In this document: positions 52,788-62,371 of the stretch, piece after piece
How positions within the stretch are numbered: the stretch's first letter is position 1
How the letters are laid out: each line of letters opens with the position of its first letter
From: UBA1858 sp039182865
GTDB lineage: Bacteria > Pseudomonadota > Gammaproteobacteria > UBA4575
Assembly: GCA_039182865.1 (NCBI GenBank)
Contig: JBCDBX010000001.1
Span: forward strand, 1 to 64,000
Length of the DNA stretch: 64,000 bases
Reading direction: 5' to 3'
Notes under the pieces: model-generated
Seen by the model: only the letters and a program-made list of their open reading frames with translations
The model's database searches: none
What the model was told of the DNA's origin: nothing
Translations under genes and position numbers: made by a program

Positions 52788-53894
52788 ATGGAAATCGTCA
52801 TAAGCGCAGGTGAATCTTCAGGTGATATTCTTGGAGGAAAGCTTTGCGAAGAATTGCGACAGCTCGATAAAAATATCTCTCTCAGCGGTATTGGTGGACA
52901 AGCTATGCGCAAAGCCGGAGTTGATACATTGCATGATGTGAGTGAAACCGCAGTCATAGGCATCTATGAAGTTTTAAAACATTACCCTCGTCTACATAAA
53001 ATATTATCCAATCTGAAAAGACACATCCAGCAAACACAACCAAAGTTATTAATTTTAATAGACTATCCTGAATTTAACCTAAAACTCGCGGCTTATGCTA
53101 AATCTCTAAATATAAAAGTAATGTTTTATGTCAGCCCTCAAATTTGGGCCTGGCGTACAGGGAGGGTCAAAAAGATTAAACAGCGAGTTGACTTAATGGC
53201 AGTACTTTTCCCTTTTGAATTAGATTTTTACCGCAAAGAAAATATAAATAGTTGTTTAGTTAGACATCCATTATTACAGGAAGTTGAAAAATACATTCCT
53301 GTCAATTCGCTGCAAATGATGACTGTCGCCTTAGCACCGGGAAGCCGCAAAAGTGAAGTTAAAAAACTTTTTCCCATCATGTTAAAGGCTGCGGTTCTTC
53401 TGCATGATGAAAATCCCTCATTGAGGTTTATTGTACCCGTTGCACCTGGCTTCAATAAAAGCGACTTGATCAAACAATTAGACAACCTAAATATACCTAT
53501 CACATTCGAAGAGAGTGATTTTTACAGCACTATTGATAAAAGCGATGTTGTAATGATTGCATCTGGCACCGCCTCTCTTCAAACCGCGCTAATGGGCAAA
53601 GCTATGGTAATAGTTTATAAGATTTCACCTATCACCTATAGATTATTTGGTCATATGATAAAAGTTAAGCATATTAGTCTTGCGAATATTATTCTGAACA
53701 AGCGAGTCTTCACAGAACTACTGCAAAAAGAGGTGTCTCCAGAAAACCTTTACGAAGAAATAAAAATGCTACTCGATGACAATCAGAGACAGGACAAAAT
53801 GAATGAGGTTCAAACACAGCTTTATAACATGCTTAATCAAGGATGCAACTCAAAGGAATTGGCAGAAAAAGCTATGCAACTAGCTGTTAACTAA
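52788..53894 (+). CDS. lpxB: Lipid-A-disaccharide synthase
   Basis: A 368-residue glycosyltransferase condensing UDP-2,3-diacylglucosamine with lipid X. AGESSGDILGGKL opens the protein; SPQIWAWRTGRVKKIK, LAPGSRKSEVKKL and IASGTASLQTALMGKAMVIVYK are the family signatures. It is the third gene of the rightward gnnA-gnnB-lpxB unit and ends overlapping the convergent lpxA by four bases. In most gammaproteobacteria lpxB lies in line between lpxA and rnhB, so here the segment is inverted relative to the norm. Confidence 0.96.
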   Translation: MEIVISAGESSGDILGGKLCEELRQLDKNISLSGIGGQAMRKAGVDTLHDVSETAVIGIYEVLKHYPRLHKILSNLKRHIQQTQPKLLILIDYPEFNLKLAAYAKSLNIKVMFYVSPQIWAWRTGRVKKIKQRVDLMAVLFPFELDFYRKENINSCLVRHPLLQEVEKYIPVNSLQMMTVALAPGSRKSEVKKLFPIMLKAAVLLHDENPSLRFIVPVAPGFNKSDLIKQLDNLNIPITFEESDFYSTIDKSDVVMIASGTASLQTALMGKAMVIVYKISPITYRLFGHMIKVKHISLANIILNKRVFTELLQKEVSPENLYEEIKMLLDDNQRQDKMNEVQTQLYNMLNQGCNSKELAEKAMQLAVN

Positions 53895-54676
53895 CGAACC
53901 GTTCCTCGTTCACTATTCTCAATAAAATCGACCAGTACGCGAACCTCTTCATACTCTTCGATCAAATCTGAAATTTTCTCTAGCTGCTCTGCTCTGGGGT
54001 TTTTAGAGATAATTAATTCTTTATACGCTTTATGTAAGACCTGAATAAGTTTTTCATCAAAGCCTCTACGCCTTAAACCTTCCTTATTTAAACCGTAAGC
54101 CTTTGCCAAGTTGCCTGATGCTATTAGATAAGGAGGCAGATCTTTATTTAATGCAGAACCCATCCCACAAAATGAATGCATTCCGATGTGACAAAATTGA
54201 TGGACTAAGGTGAATCCACCAAGCACAGCATAATCATCTACGACTACATGCCCAGCAATAGAGGCACCATTTGAAAAGATAGTATTGTTAGCAACAATGC
54301 AATCATGGGCAATATGCACATAAGCCATAATCCAGTTGCTATCACCAATTGTGGTCGCGCCCTCACCAAGCTCTGTGCCACGATTTATCGTACAAAATTC
54401 TCTAATTGTATTATTATCACCAATAATTAGTTTACTTTTTTCTCCTGCATATTTCTTATCTTGAGGTATCTCGCCAAGTGATGAAAATTGAAAAAGATGA
54501 TTTTTTTTACCAATTTTAGTCGGACCCTGTATGACAACATGTGGCCCAATTTCTGTACCCTCATCTATTTCAACATAGGGGCCAATGATGCTATAGGGCC
54601 CAACCGTCACATTACTCGCCAACTCGGCACTCGGATCAATAACAGCAGTTGAATGAATTTTATTTGAAGAAGACAT
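53891..54676 (-). CDS. lpxA: UDP-N-acetylglucosamine acyltransferase
   Basis: A 261-residue left-handed beta-helix trimer that starts lipid A synthesis by acylating the 3-position. The catalytic histidine is H124 in HIAHDCIV. M172 in FCGMGSA takes the place of E. coli G173, the hydrocarbon-ruler residue; the Pseudomonas enzyme also has methionine there and prefers ten-carbon chains. The C-terminal helical domain carries GLRRRGF. With GnnA/GnnB present the acceptor is probably UDP-GlcNAc3N, giving an amide. The ATG at 54674-54676 overlaps the fabZ stop as TAATG; seven upstream codons are unlikely. Confidence 0.96.
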   Translation of the reverse strand: MSSSNKIHSTAVIDPSAELASNVTVGPYSIIGPYVEIDEGTEIGPHVVIQGPTKIGKKNHLFQFSSLGEIPQDKKYAGEKSKLIIGDNNTIREFCTINRGTELGEGATTIGDSNWIMAYVHIAHDCIVANNTIFSNGASIAGHVVVDDYAVLGGFTLVHQFCHIGMHSFCGMGSALNKDLPPYLIASGNLAKAYGLNKEGLRRRGFDEKLIQVLHKAYKELIISKNPRAEQLEKISDLIEEYEEVRVLVDFIENSERGTVR

Positions 54677-55125
54677 TAGAGATCTTTGAACATACACTTG
54701 AGTTCAGCACTTGCAGCCAACTCGTCACCCACGTATGCGTAGGTATCAAAGACACCATAATTTCTTTTCATGCGAGATAATTTCGATTCCAATCTCAATT
54801 GATCGCCTGGAACAACTGGACGTTTAAAGCGCGCATTATCAATCCCAACAAACAGGAAAAGGCTCTCGTTTTCAGGTCGAGAATCGGGGTCACTCAGCAC
54901 TAAAATACCTGATGCTTGAGCTAATGCTTCCAGAATTAAGACACCGGGGAAAACAGGTGTTTTTGGAAAGTGACCTTGAAAGAAGGCTTCATTAATCGAA
55001 ACATTCTTGAGTCCAACTATCGATTCACCATGCTTACACTCAAGCACACGATCAACTAATAAAAAAGGATAGCGGTGGGGAAGATACTGCATTATTTCAT
55101 CAACGGACATTATATTGTTTTCCAT
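54676..55125 (-). CDS. fabZ: 3-hydroxyacyl-ACP dehydratase FabZ
   Basis: A 149-residue hot-dog enzyme. IMQYLPHRYPFLLVDRV and GHFPKTPVFPGVLILEALAQA hold the catalytic histidine and glutamate. It dehydrates 3-hydroxyacyl-ACPs, drawing on the same pool LpxA and LpxD use, so its place between lpxD and lpxA balances lipid A and fatty acids. The stop overlaps the lpxA start; it begins four bases after the lpxD stop. Confidence 0.96.
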   Translation of the reverse strand: MENNIMSVDEIMQYLPHRYPFLLVDRVLECKHGESIVGLKNVSINEAFFQGHFPKTPVFPGVLILEALAQASGILVLSDPDSRPENESLFLFVGIDNARFKRPVVPGDQLRLESKLSRMKRNYGVFDTYAYVGDELAASAELKCMFKDL

Positions 55126-55128
55126 TTA

Positions 55129-56157
55129 TTATCCTTTTCGCTTGTCCGAAATATGCTTTTCTAAAGCCAATAATCTTTTAGCTATACTATCTAATTCTTT
55201 AAAACGCATTGCGTTTCTAATCCACTGCTTATTATCTTGTGCAGCTGTACCCGATGTGTAGACGCCAGGCTTATCAATAGATTGACTTATTTTAGTCATA
55301 CCCATTACTTGAACGCCATCAGTAATTTCAATATGACCTTGAATACCTGCACCACCACCAATGGCGCAATATTTACCTATGATGGCGCTACCAGCAATTC
55401 CGACACATCCCGCAATTGCAGTATGTGCACCGATTTTTACATTATGCGCAATTTGTATTTGATTATCGAGTTTCACTCCATCTTCTATGATGGTATCTTG
55501 TAAAGCGCCACGATCAATTGTGGTATTAGCACCGATCTCAACATCATTTCCAATTAAGACACGGCCTATCTGAGGAATTTTTTCCCATACACCATTATCA
55601 TTGGCCAGACCAAATCCATCACTTCCAATCACAACACCAGGATGCACGATTACTCTTTTACCAATTAAGGTTGGACCTATAATTGTTACTCGCGGTAAAA
55701 ATCTTGTGTTTGCGCCTATCCTGCAGCTTGCAGAAATCACACTATTGGCGCCAATATAGACTTTACTTTCTATCTCACATTTCTCACTAATGACAACATT
55801 TGGTCCAATATAAACATTCTCAGAAATATTACATTCTGGATGAATAACTGCTGATGCATCTATACCTGGAACAAACTCTTCTTGCGGATAAAGCAACTGT
55901 GCTGCTCTCGCAAAGCTAAGGTAAGGATTTTTAGAAACTAATTTAATTGCATTACCATAATTTTTTAATTCTGGAGTAACTATTACAGCAGTTGCATTAG
56001 TATGATTAAGACTATGTCTATATCGGGCAGAAACTGCAAAAGACAAAGCGCCTTGTCCCGCTTGATCAAGCTCAGCTATATGAGTTATTTCATGCTTTCC
56101 ATCACCAATAATTTCAAGATCAATTTCATGAGCTAGCTCATCAATCGTATATGCCAT
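55129..56157 (-). CDS. lpxD: UDP-3-O-(3-hydroxyacyl)glucosamine N-acyltransferase
   Basis: A 342-residue acyltransferase adding the second 3-hydroxyacyl chain at the 2-amino group. An N-terminal uridine-binding domain (about 1-100) precedes the left-handed beta-helix, built from hexapeptide repeats, with the catalytic histidine in QIAHNVKIGAHTAIAG. The end carries a short helical extension. It starts 14 bases after the skp stop. If lipid A is of the diamino type, all primary chains would be amide-linked. Confidence 0.96.
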   Translation of the reverse strand: MAYTIDELAHEIDLEIIGDGKHEITHIAELDQAGQGALSFAVSARYRHSLNHTNATAVIVTPELKNYGNAIKLVSKNPYLSFARAAQLLYPQEEFVPGIDASAVIHPECNISENVYIGPNVVISEKCEIESKVYIGANSVISASCRIGANTRFLPRVTIIGPTLIGKRVIVHPGVVIGSDGFGLANDNGVWEKIPQIGRVLIGNDVEIGANTTIDRGALQDTIIEDGVKLDNQIQIAHNVKIGAHTAIAGCVGIAGSAIIGKYCAIGGGAGIQGHIEITDGVQVMGMTKISQSIDKPGVYTSGTAAQDNKQWIRNAMRFKELDSIAKRLLALEKHISDKRKG

Positions 56158-56171
56158 TTGTATACTTAATT

Positions 56172-56672
56172 TTATTTAGCATTTAATCTCTGTAAAACTT
56201 GATCAGTGATATCAACTGCTGGACTTGCATATAAAACAGGTTGTGTAAGCACTAAATCATATTTCTGTTGTTCTGCAAACTGTTTAATCACCTCATAGAC
56301 TTTGTTTTGCAATGCACCAACTTCTTCGTTACGCCGAATATTAATATCTTCACGATACTCATCTCGTTGACGATTATGATCACGCTTTTTCTGCAGGATA
56401 TCCCGCTCAAGCTTGACACGATTTGCCTCGCTCATAATACTGCCATCATTTCTTAGCTTTTCTTCCATTTTTAAAATTGCATCACGTGACGATGCCAATT
56501 GTCTATCACGACTTGCAAATTCAGTTTCTAAAGCTTGCCTTACTGCCTGTCCTTGGGACGACTGCTCCATCAACTTTCCGAAATTAACATAACCAATCTT
56601 GGACTCAGCATATGCTGAGGAAGAAAATGATAATGTGAGTATAAATAAAATTAAAATATAAAATTTGTTCAA
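56172..56672 (-). CDS. skp: Periplasmic chaperone Skp/OmpH
   Basis: A 166-residue protein with a signal peptide (cut after AYA, about residue 22) and two long helices (about 45-130) forming the jellyfish-like tentacles that hold unfolded outer-membrane proteins for BamA. IGYVNFGKLMEQSSQG and the C-terminal YDLVLTQPVLYASP are typical. The only sensible start is TTG at 56670-56672, with a perfect AGGAGG six bases upstream. bamA ends 15 bases before. Confidence 0.9.
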   Translation of the reverse strand: MNKFYILILFILTLSFSSSAYAESKIGYVNFGKLMEQSSQGQAVRQALETEFASRDRQLASSRDAILKMEEKLRNDGSIMSEANRVKLERDILQKKRDHNRQRDEYREDINIRRNEEVGALQNKVYEVIKQFAEQQKYDLVLTQPVLYASPAVDITDQVLQRLNAK

Positions 56673-56687
56673 GATGTTCCTCCTGAG

Positions 56688-58970
56688 TTAAAAGCTTGTT
56701 CCAAAATCAAACTGGAATAGTTGAGTATCGTCATCGTCACCTTCATTCAATGGTGCCGCAAGACTCGCTGTAATGCCGCCTAAGCCAGTTATTAAATTCA
56801 GCTCTAAGCCAACGCTACCTCTAAGTTCGCTAGTTTCAAAATCTTCATATTTTGCAAAAACGTTACCCCAATCTGTAAAAAACCCCATTCTAAAACGTGA
56901 GCCATCTAGGAGTGATGGTATAGGGAAGTAAACCTGAGCACTAGCCGTTGTTAAAAAATTTCCTCCAAAAGGATCATCATTAGAGTCTCTAGGACCTAAA
57001 GTATTATCCTGATATCCTCTTACTGATCCAGCTCCACCCGCTCTAAATTTCTCAAAAAACGGCAAATCGGTCGTATCTCCAAACTTATCGCCATATCCTA
57101 GTTCTGAACGAGCCGAAAAAGTAAATGTATCCGAGAGCGGATAAAGCCAGATATTTCTGAAATCAAACTTATAAAACTCTAAATCGCTCAAAGGCATTGT
57201 AAATTCAATACTCGCTCGCTGGAAATAACCTTCAGTTCCAAAAGTTCGCCGATTTCTAGAATCATGTAAATGCGTGCCAATTATATTGAAATCAGTAAAG
57301 TCATCTCCATTCTCCTCAATAAATTCTTCAATTTCATTAGAAAAGTCGTCTCCTCTAATTGAGGTTTTACGAAGATCTAATGCCGCACTAACTCGATCGA
57401 CCTCTGTAAGCGGTATCCCATAGTTAGTTCGAATACTAAACTGTTCTGAGTCAAAGTCCGACACGTCCGCCTCTCCAGCATTAGTATTAATATAACTAAA
57501 GCCAAAACCGCGACTAACACCATCAATGGTATAGTAAGGATTTGTATAAGAAAGATCATATATAGTAGTCACCTTACTTGTGTTTATTTCAAATGCAACG
57601 GACTTTCCAGTTCCCAAAAAGTTTTCCTGATCAACACTTGTCGTTAGAACAATACCTTGTGCATCAGAAAAACCAGCACCTATAGAAAAGCTTCCCGCAA
57701 GCCTTTCAACAACTGAGATCCTGAGATCAACAAAATCCTCTTCCTCAGGCAGTCTTATCGTTTCTATGTCTACTTCATCAACAAAGGGTAGTCTCTGAAT
57801 TCGAAAACGGGTTGCTGTGACACCCGATTCAGAATACCATCCACCTTCCAACTGTCTTAACTCTCTTCTATAGACTTCATCAATACTATAAGTATTACCT
57901 ACTATCTCTATTCTTCGCACATAGACGCGTTTACCTGGATCAATAAAATACGTCAGACTGACTGTTTTCGACTCTTCATCCACCGTCGGAACAGGATTTA
58001 CTCTTGCAAATGCGTATCCGTCATTGCCAAAACGATTTGATATACGCTCTGATGAGGCAACTACTCGACTCCGTGAAAATATTTCTCCACTATTAACTTC
58101 AATTAAATCCCGTATTTCTTGTTCTGGAATATCGAAGTTACCTGCAATCTTTATCTCCGATAACCTATACTGATCACCTTCATCAACATTAATAGTAATA
58201 AAAATATCTTTTTTATCAGGAGTTATTGATACCTGTGTAGAGTCAATAGCAAAATTTAAATACCCTGTATCTAAATATTCAGAACGTAATGTTTCCAAAT
58301 CACCTGACAAACTTTGTTTTGAATACTGGTCAGCACTAGACCAAAATTTCCACCAAGGTTTATTGCCTGATTCAAAGTCTTTCTTGAGTCTCTTATCAGT
58401 ATAGATAGTATTACCAACAATATTGATATTTTGTATTTTAGCAGGCTTGCCTTCAGCAATTTGAATCTCCACGTCCACACGATTGCGATCCATTTCAGTC
58501 AAGATCGTATTAATCTGTACATTATATTTTCCACGCGCAAAATATTGTTGAAGTAACTCATTTTCCAGCCGATCTAATACGGATCGATTTAAAACTCTAC
58601 CAGGAGCAACCCCAATATCGGTTAGTGCCTCAATTAACTGTTCATCAGGAATATCTTTATTACCAATAATATCTAGAGATGCGATGCCAGGACGTTCTTT
58701 TACGACGACGATAAGGGCATTATCTTCACGTCTTAATTGAACGTCACTAAAAAGCTCAGTCTTGTATAATTCACGAATAATTGATGCCGAATCAGATGGA
58801 CTAAACTCATCACCTACTTTAACTGTTATGTATGTAAAGACAGTACCTGGCTCAATTCGATCCAAGCCTTCAATTATTATATCGTCAATTTTAAATTCGT
58901 CCGCACTTGCAGATGTTGCAATCAAACTAAAAGTAATAATGAATAGTAAATTTATTATTTTTATTATCAC
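56688..58970 (-). CDS. bamA: Outer membrane protein assembly factor BamA
   Basis: A 760-residue protein: signal peptide (to about 23, SASA), five POTRA repeats (about 24-420) that bind Skp/SurA substrates and the Bam lipoproteins, then a 16-strand barrel ending in a phenylalanine (FDFGTSF), the signal recognised by Bam itself. VRGYQDNTLGPRD is the conserved extracellular-loop-6 motif. The start is GTG at 58968-58970 with only a weak AGG before it; no in-frame ATG exists near the signal peptide. rseP stops 21 bases upstream. Confidence 0.96.
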   Translation of the reverse strand: MIIKIINLLFIITFSLIATSASADEFKIDDIIIEGLDRIEPGTVFTYITVKVGDEFSPSDSASIIRELYKTELFSDVQLRREDNALIVVVKERPGIASLDIIGNKDIPDEQLIEALTDIGVAPGRVLNRSVLDRLENELLQQYFARGKYNVQINTILTEMDRNRVDVEIQIAEGKPAKIQNINIVGNTIYTDKRLKKDFESGNKPWWKFWSSADQYSKQSLSGDLETLRSEYLDTGYLNFAIDSTQVSITPDKKDIFITINVDEGDQYRLSEIKIAGNFDIPEQEIRDLIEVNSGEIFSRSRVVASSERISNRFGNDGYAFARVNPVPTVDEESKTVSLTYFIDPGKRVYVRRIEIVGNTYSIDEVYRRELRQLEGGWYSESGVTATRFRIQRLPFVDEVDIETIRLPEEEDFVDLRISVVERLAGSFSIGAGFSDAQGIVLTTSVDQENFLGTGKSVAFEINTSKVTTIYDLSYTNPYYTIDGVSRGFGFSYINTNAGEADVSDFDSEQFSIRTNYGIPLTEVDRVSAALDLRKTSIRGDDFSNEIEEFIEENGDDFTDFNIIGTHLHDSRNRRTFGTEGYFQRASIEFTMPLSDLEFYKFDFRNIWLYPLSDTFTFSARSELGYGDKFGDTTDLPFFEKFRAGGAGSVRGYQDNTLGPRDSNDDPFGGNFLTTASAQVYFPIPSLLDGSRFRMGFFTDWGNVFAKYEDFETSELRGSVGLELNLITGLGGITASLAAPLNEGDDDDTQLFQFDFGTSF

Positions 58971-58991
58971 GAGACCTAAAAAGTTGGTGAA

Positions 58992-60356
58992 CTAGCTAAA
59001 CAAGCGCTGAAAGTCGTTAAAAAACGCTAACGTCATTAAACCAGCCAACATAAATATACCTATCTTTTGTCCTGCAAGCTGAGTAGCTTCGGACACGGGA
59101 CTTCCTTTTATCATCTCAATAATGTAGTACATTAAATGCCCACCATCGAGAATAGGAACTGGTAATAAATTAAGTATACCAATACTGATACTTATAATCG
59201 CTAAAGTGCTTAAAAAAGTCGCTAGTCCCAATTGTGCAGATATTCCAGCATACTCTGCAATAGTTATTGGACCACTAATGTTTTTTAGCGAAGCATCACC
59301 TACAATAAGTCTACCAAGTAGCTTGACAGTTAAGATGCTCATCTCATATGTCTTGACTGCACCTGCAGTTAAAGCAGGCCATAATCCCATAGTAACCGTG
59401 ACCTGATATTTATCGACTTCGTCTTGATCAATCCATGGATACACACCTATTCTTCCAATCGTACTTCCATTCAATTCAGCGACTTCAGGGACTAATTGAA
59501 GATTTAATCTTTCCGAACCTCGCAATACTGTAACGTTTATAAGTTCATTAGGGTGGGCCTGAACTAATTCTACCCAACTTCTCCAGTCATTAATTAACTG
59601 ATCATCAGCGAATAAGATTTCATCTCCTTCAAGGAAGCCTTGTTCTTTTGCAGCGCTATTGCCCACAAACTTCCCTAATTTTGCAGGAGGATTATAACGC
59701 CAAGGAGTAATACCGACTTTCTCTAGAGGACTACCTTCATCTAACAAAGATTTAGTATCAGAAAGGTCAAGTATGGTATCTTTAACATTGCCCTGCTGGT
59801 CTTTAACTTTTAATCCAACTTCCCCTGTCTTTAATCCTTCATCAATAAGACGAATGCTCGCATCCTCCCAAGTATTAACCTGAGTATCATTTATTTGAAG
59901 AATAACATCACCATCAGACAATCCAGCTTGATATGCAATGCTGTCATTATCAACTTTACCAATTTGAGGAACAATGCCTTGCACTCCTACAAAATACATC
60001 ATTGCATAAGCAATAATGGCAAATATAAAATTAAACATTGGACCGGCTGCTACTACAGCAAATCTGGTAGAGACAGGTTTTCGATTAAATGCACACTCAA
60101 TTTCCTCAGGTGCAACTTCACCTTCACGCTCATCAAGCATTTTCACATAACCACCCAAAGGAATGGCAGCTAAGACATACTCAATCCTACTTTTAGCAGA
60201 CACATGTTTTATAAGAGGCTTACCAAAACCTACAGAGAAACGCAATACACGCACACCTAATGAACGCGCGACAATAAAATGACCAAATTCATGAACAGTT
60301 ACTATTATGCCAACAGCAACGATGAAAGAGATAAGACTAATTAAAAACGTTTCCAT
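58992..60356 (-). CDS. rseP: Site-2 protease RseP
   Basis: A 454-residue intramembrane zinc protease that cleaves RseA to release sigma-E under envelope stress. VTVHEFGHFIVA holds H22, E23 and H26; two PDZ domains (about 115-190 and 205-290) lie between the membrane segments; the third ligand is in PVPILDGGHLMYY. It follows dxr by six bases and precedes bamA, the standard order. Confidence 0.95.
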   Translation of the reverse strand: METFLISLISFIVAVGIIVTVHEFGHFIVARSLGVRVLRFSVGFGKPLIKHVSAKSRIEYVLAAIPLGGYVKMLDEREGEVAPEEIECAFNRKPVSTRFAVVAAGPMFNFIFAIIAYAMMYFVGVQGIVPQIGKVDNDSIAYQAGLSDGDVILQINDTQVNTWEDASIRLIDEGLKTGEVGLKVKDQQGNVKDTILDLSDTKSLLDEGSPLEKVGITPWRYNPPAKLGKFVGNSAAKEQGFLEGDEILFADDQLINDWRSWVELVQAHPNELINVTVLRGSERLNLQLVPEVAELNGSTIGRIGVYPWIDQDEVDKYQVTVTMGLWPALTAGAVKTYEMSILTVKLLGRLIVGDASLKNISGPITIAEYAGISAQLGLATFLSTLAIISISIGILNLLPVPILDGGHLMYYIIEMIKGSPVSEATQLAGQKIGIFMLAGLMTLAFFNDFQRLFS

Positions 60357-60362
60357 ATTTAA

Positions 60363-61553
60363 TTAATGCGTCAAAGCCGAAATTTTCATTCTAGTTAATT
60401 CACGAGCTTGCTGATCAACAGCCAGAATCGTTTCGATACTGTCAATGCTAACTGGTTCCATTGAATCTACAACATCAGAAACTATATGATGAATATCGGT
60501 GAATTTGATTTGTTGAGCTAAAAACTCCTGTACGGCAACTTCATTTGCAGCATTCATAACCGCTGGCATTGACCGTCCTATCTGTAGCACTCTCATCGCA
60601 AGCTGTAAACATGGAAAACGTTGCAAATCAGGAGGGTAAAATTCCAAATTAGTACATTGCGTAATGTCTAACACTTCAACACCTGATTCAATTCTTTCTG
60701 GCCATGCTATTGCGTGTGCAATCGGGACTCGCATATCTGGAAAACCCATGTGTGCAACAACAGACCCATCTTTATATGAAACCATTGCATGAACAATAGA
60801 TTGAGGGTGAATAACCACATTAACTTTCGAGATATTCAAATCAAATAACAGACAAGCTTCAATTAATTCTAATCCTTTATTCATCATTGTAGCGGAATCA
60901 ATAGAAATTTTTCGACCCATATTCCAATTAGGGTGGGCACAAGCTTGGATTGGCGTGACGGTTTTAAGGTCTTCTATCGGTGTATTTAAAAAAGGGCCAC
61001 CCGAAGCCGTAAGCGTTACTTGATTAACACCACTTTTTGTATACTCATCTGGATTATTTGCCATACACTGAAAAACTGCATTATGTTCACTATCAATAGG
61101 TAATAAAGTTGCATTATTCTCATGCGCAACTCGAATCAACAAATCACCAGACATCACCAATGCCTCTTTATTAGCAAGCAAAATGACTTTACCTGATCTT
61201 GCTGCCTGCAATGTGGAAGATAAGCCTGCAGCCCCAACAATCGCTGCCATCACGCAGTCCACTTCCTTTAGTGATGCAATTTTTTCCAAGCCATGGTCAC
61301 CGATTAATATATGCGGCGAATAATCTAGTTGATTGACAGATGATAAAAATTTTTCTGCAGCGTCCGAGTCAGTGATAGCAACATAAGACGGTTTAAATCG
61401 TTTTGTTTGATCAAGTAGCACATCAACAGATTTACATGCGCCCAATGCAACTACGCTAAACAAATCAGCATTTCTGGCAACCACATCCAAGGTATTTCGA
61501 CCTACACTTCCAGTTGAACCAAGAATTGCTATATTTTTCTGTTTAGTATGCAT
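60363..61553 (-). CDS. dxr: 1-deoxy-D-xylulose 5-phosphate reductoisomerase
   Basis: A 396-residue NADPH enzyme, the first committed MEP step. The Rossmann start is NIAILGSTGSVGRNTLDV; LLANKEALVMSG, PIDSEHNAVFQC and TLTASGGPFL are active-site blocks, and MMNKGLELIEAC binds the metal and fosmidomycin-binding loop region. ATG at 61551-61553 is chosen over a TTG five codons earlier. It begins two bases after the cdsA stop. Confidence 0.97.
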   Translation of the reverse strand: MHTKQKNIAILGSTGSVGRNTLDVVARNADLFSVVALGACKSVDVLLDQTKRFKPSYVAITDSDAAEKFLSSVNQLDYSPHILIGDHGLEKIASLKEVDCVMAAIVGAAGLSSTLQAARSGKVILLANKEALVMSGDLLIRVAHENNATLLPIDSEHNAVFQCMANNPDEYTKSGVNQVTLTASGGPFLNTPIEDLKTVTPIQACAHPNWNMGRKISIDSATMMNKGLELIEACLLFDLNISKVNVVIHPQSIVHAMVSYKDGSVVAHMGFPDMRVPIAHAIAWPERIESGVEVLDITQCTNLEFYPPDLQRFPCLQLAMRVLQIGRSMPAVMNAANEVAVQEFLAQQIKFTDIHHIVSDVVDSMEPVSIDSIETILAVDQQARELTRMKISALTH

Positions 61554-61555
61554 AT

Positions 61556-62371
61556 TTAATTGAGCCAATACATACCAAGCGCAAACCCTGGCGCTGCCGC
61601 TATAATACTATCTACTCGATCAAGCACTCCTCCATGTCCAGGTATTAATGATCCACTATCCTTCGCACCAGCATTACGTTTTAACAGACTTTCAAATAAG
61701 TCACCCACCACAGAAATTAATGCGGTTAACACTGACAAAAATACAAAGTAAAGTGCCTGCATGAATGTAAGCTCAAACCACCAGGCTCCAACTAATGCTA
61801 AACATATTGTTCCAATTACTGCGCCTAATAAACCTTCTCGTGTTTTACCGGGACTTAATTGTTCGGCAAGTTTGCTTTTACCAAATCTTTTCCCAACAAA
61901 ATAAGCTGCGGTATCTGCCATCCATGCAATTAAAAATAAAAATAATAGCAAAGCAGGCTTTTGTTGGTTCAATTTCACCATAGCTAACCAAGCAATGACA
62001 ATAACAAAGTAGCCACTGTAATTTAAAAAACTTTGTAACATATAATTGCCCAACCAATTAGGCTGGTAGAAAGCTAACATTAATAGCACCAACACCCAGA
62101 AAGCACTACCCATCAACATTAAAAAACGCACATGTTCTTCTGGCAATAAATTACCTGCCGCGAGAATTAATAAAACACAAATCAATACATAGATAAATTT
62201 AGTGATTAGCTTATCATCGACCAAAGACGCCCATTCCCATGCCGCGGCACAAGCCACAAGTGCAATAAATATCGCAATCCAAAAACTTGGTAAATATAGC
62301 AAGGCAAGCACTACACTTGGCGCCATAATCAGACTCGCTATGACCCTTAACTTAAGCACTAGCTTTTCCAT
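61556..62371 (-). CDS. cdsA: Phosphatidate cytidylyltransferase
   Basis: A 271-residue polytopic membrane enzyme making CDP-diacylglycerol, the precursor of all phospholipids; Psd at 1865-2731 acts later in the same pathway. About eight hydrophobic segments and the C-terminal signature SLLKRNAGAKDSGSLIPGHGG followed by DRVDS are present. ATG at 62369-62371 is preferred to an upstream TTG. It overlaps the uppS end by 20 bases. Confidence 0.95.
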   Translation of the reverse strand: MEKLVLKLRVIASLIMAPSVVLALLYLPSFWIAIFIALVACAAAWEWASLVDDKLITKFIYVLICVLLILAAGNLLPEEHVRFLMLMGSAFWVLVLLMLAFYQPNWLGNYMLQSFLNYSGYFVIVIAWLAMVKLNQQKPALLLFLFLIAWMADTAAYFVGKRFGKSKLAEQLSPGKTREGLLGAVIGTICLALVGAWWFELTFMQALYFVFLSVLTALISVVGDLFESLLKRNAGAKDSGSLIPGHGGVLDRVDSIIAAAPGFALGMYWLN

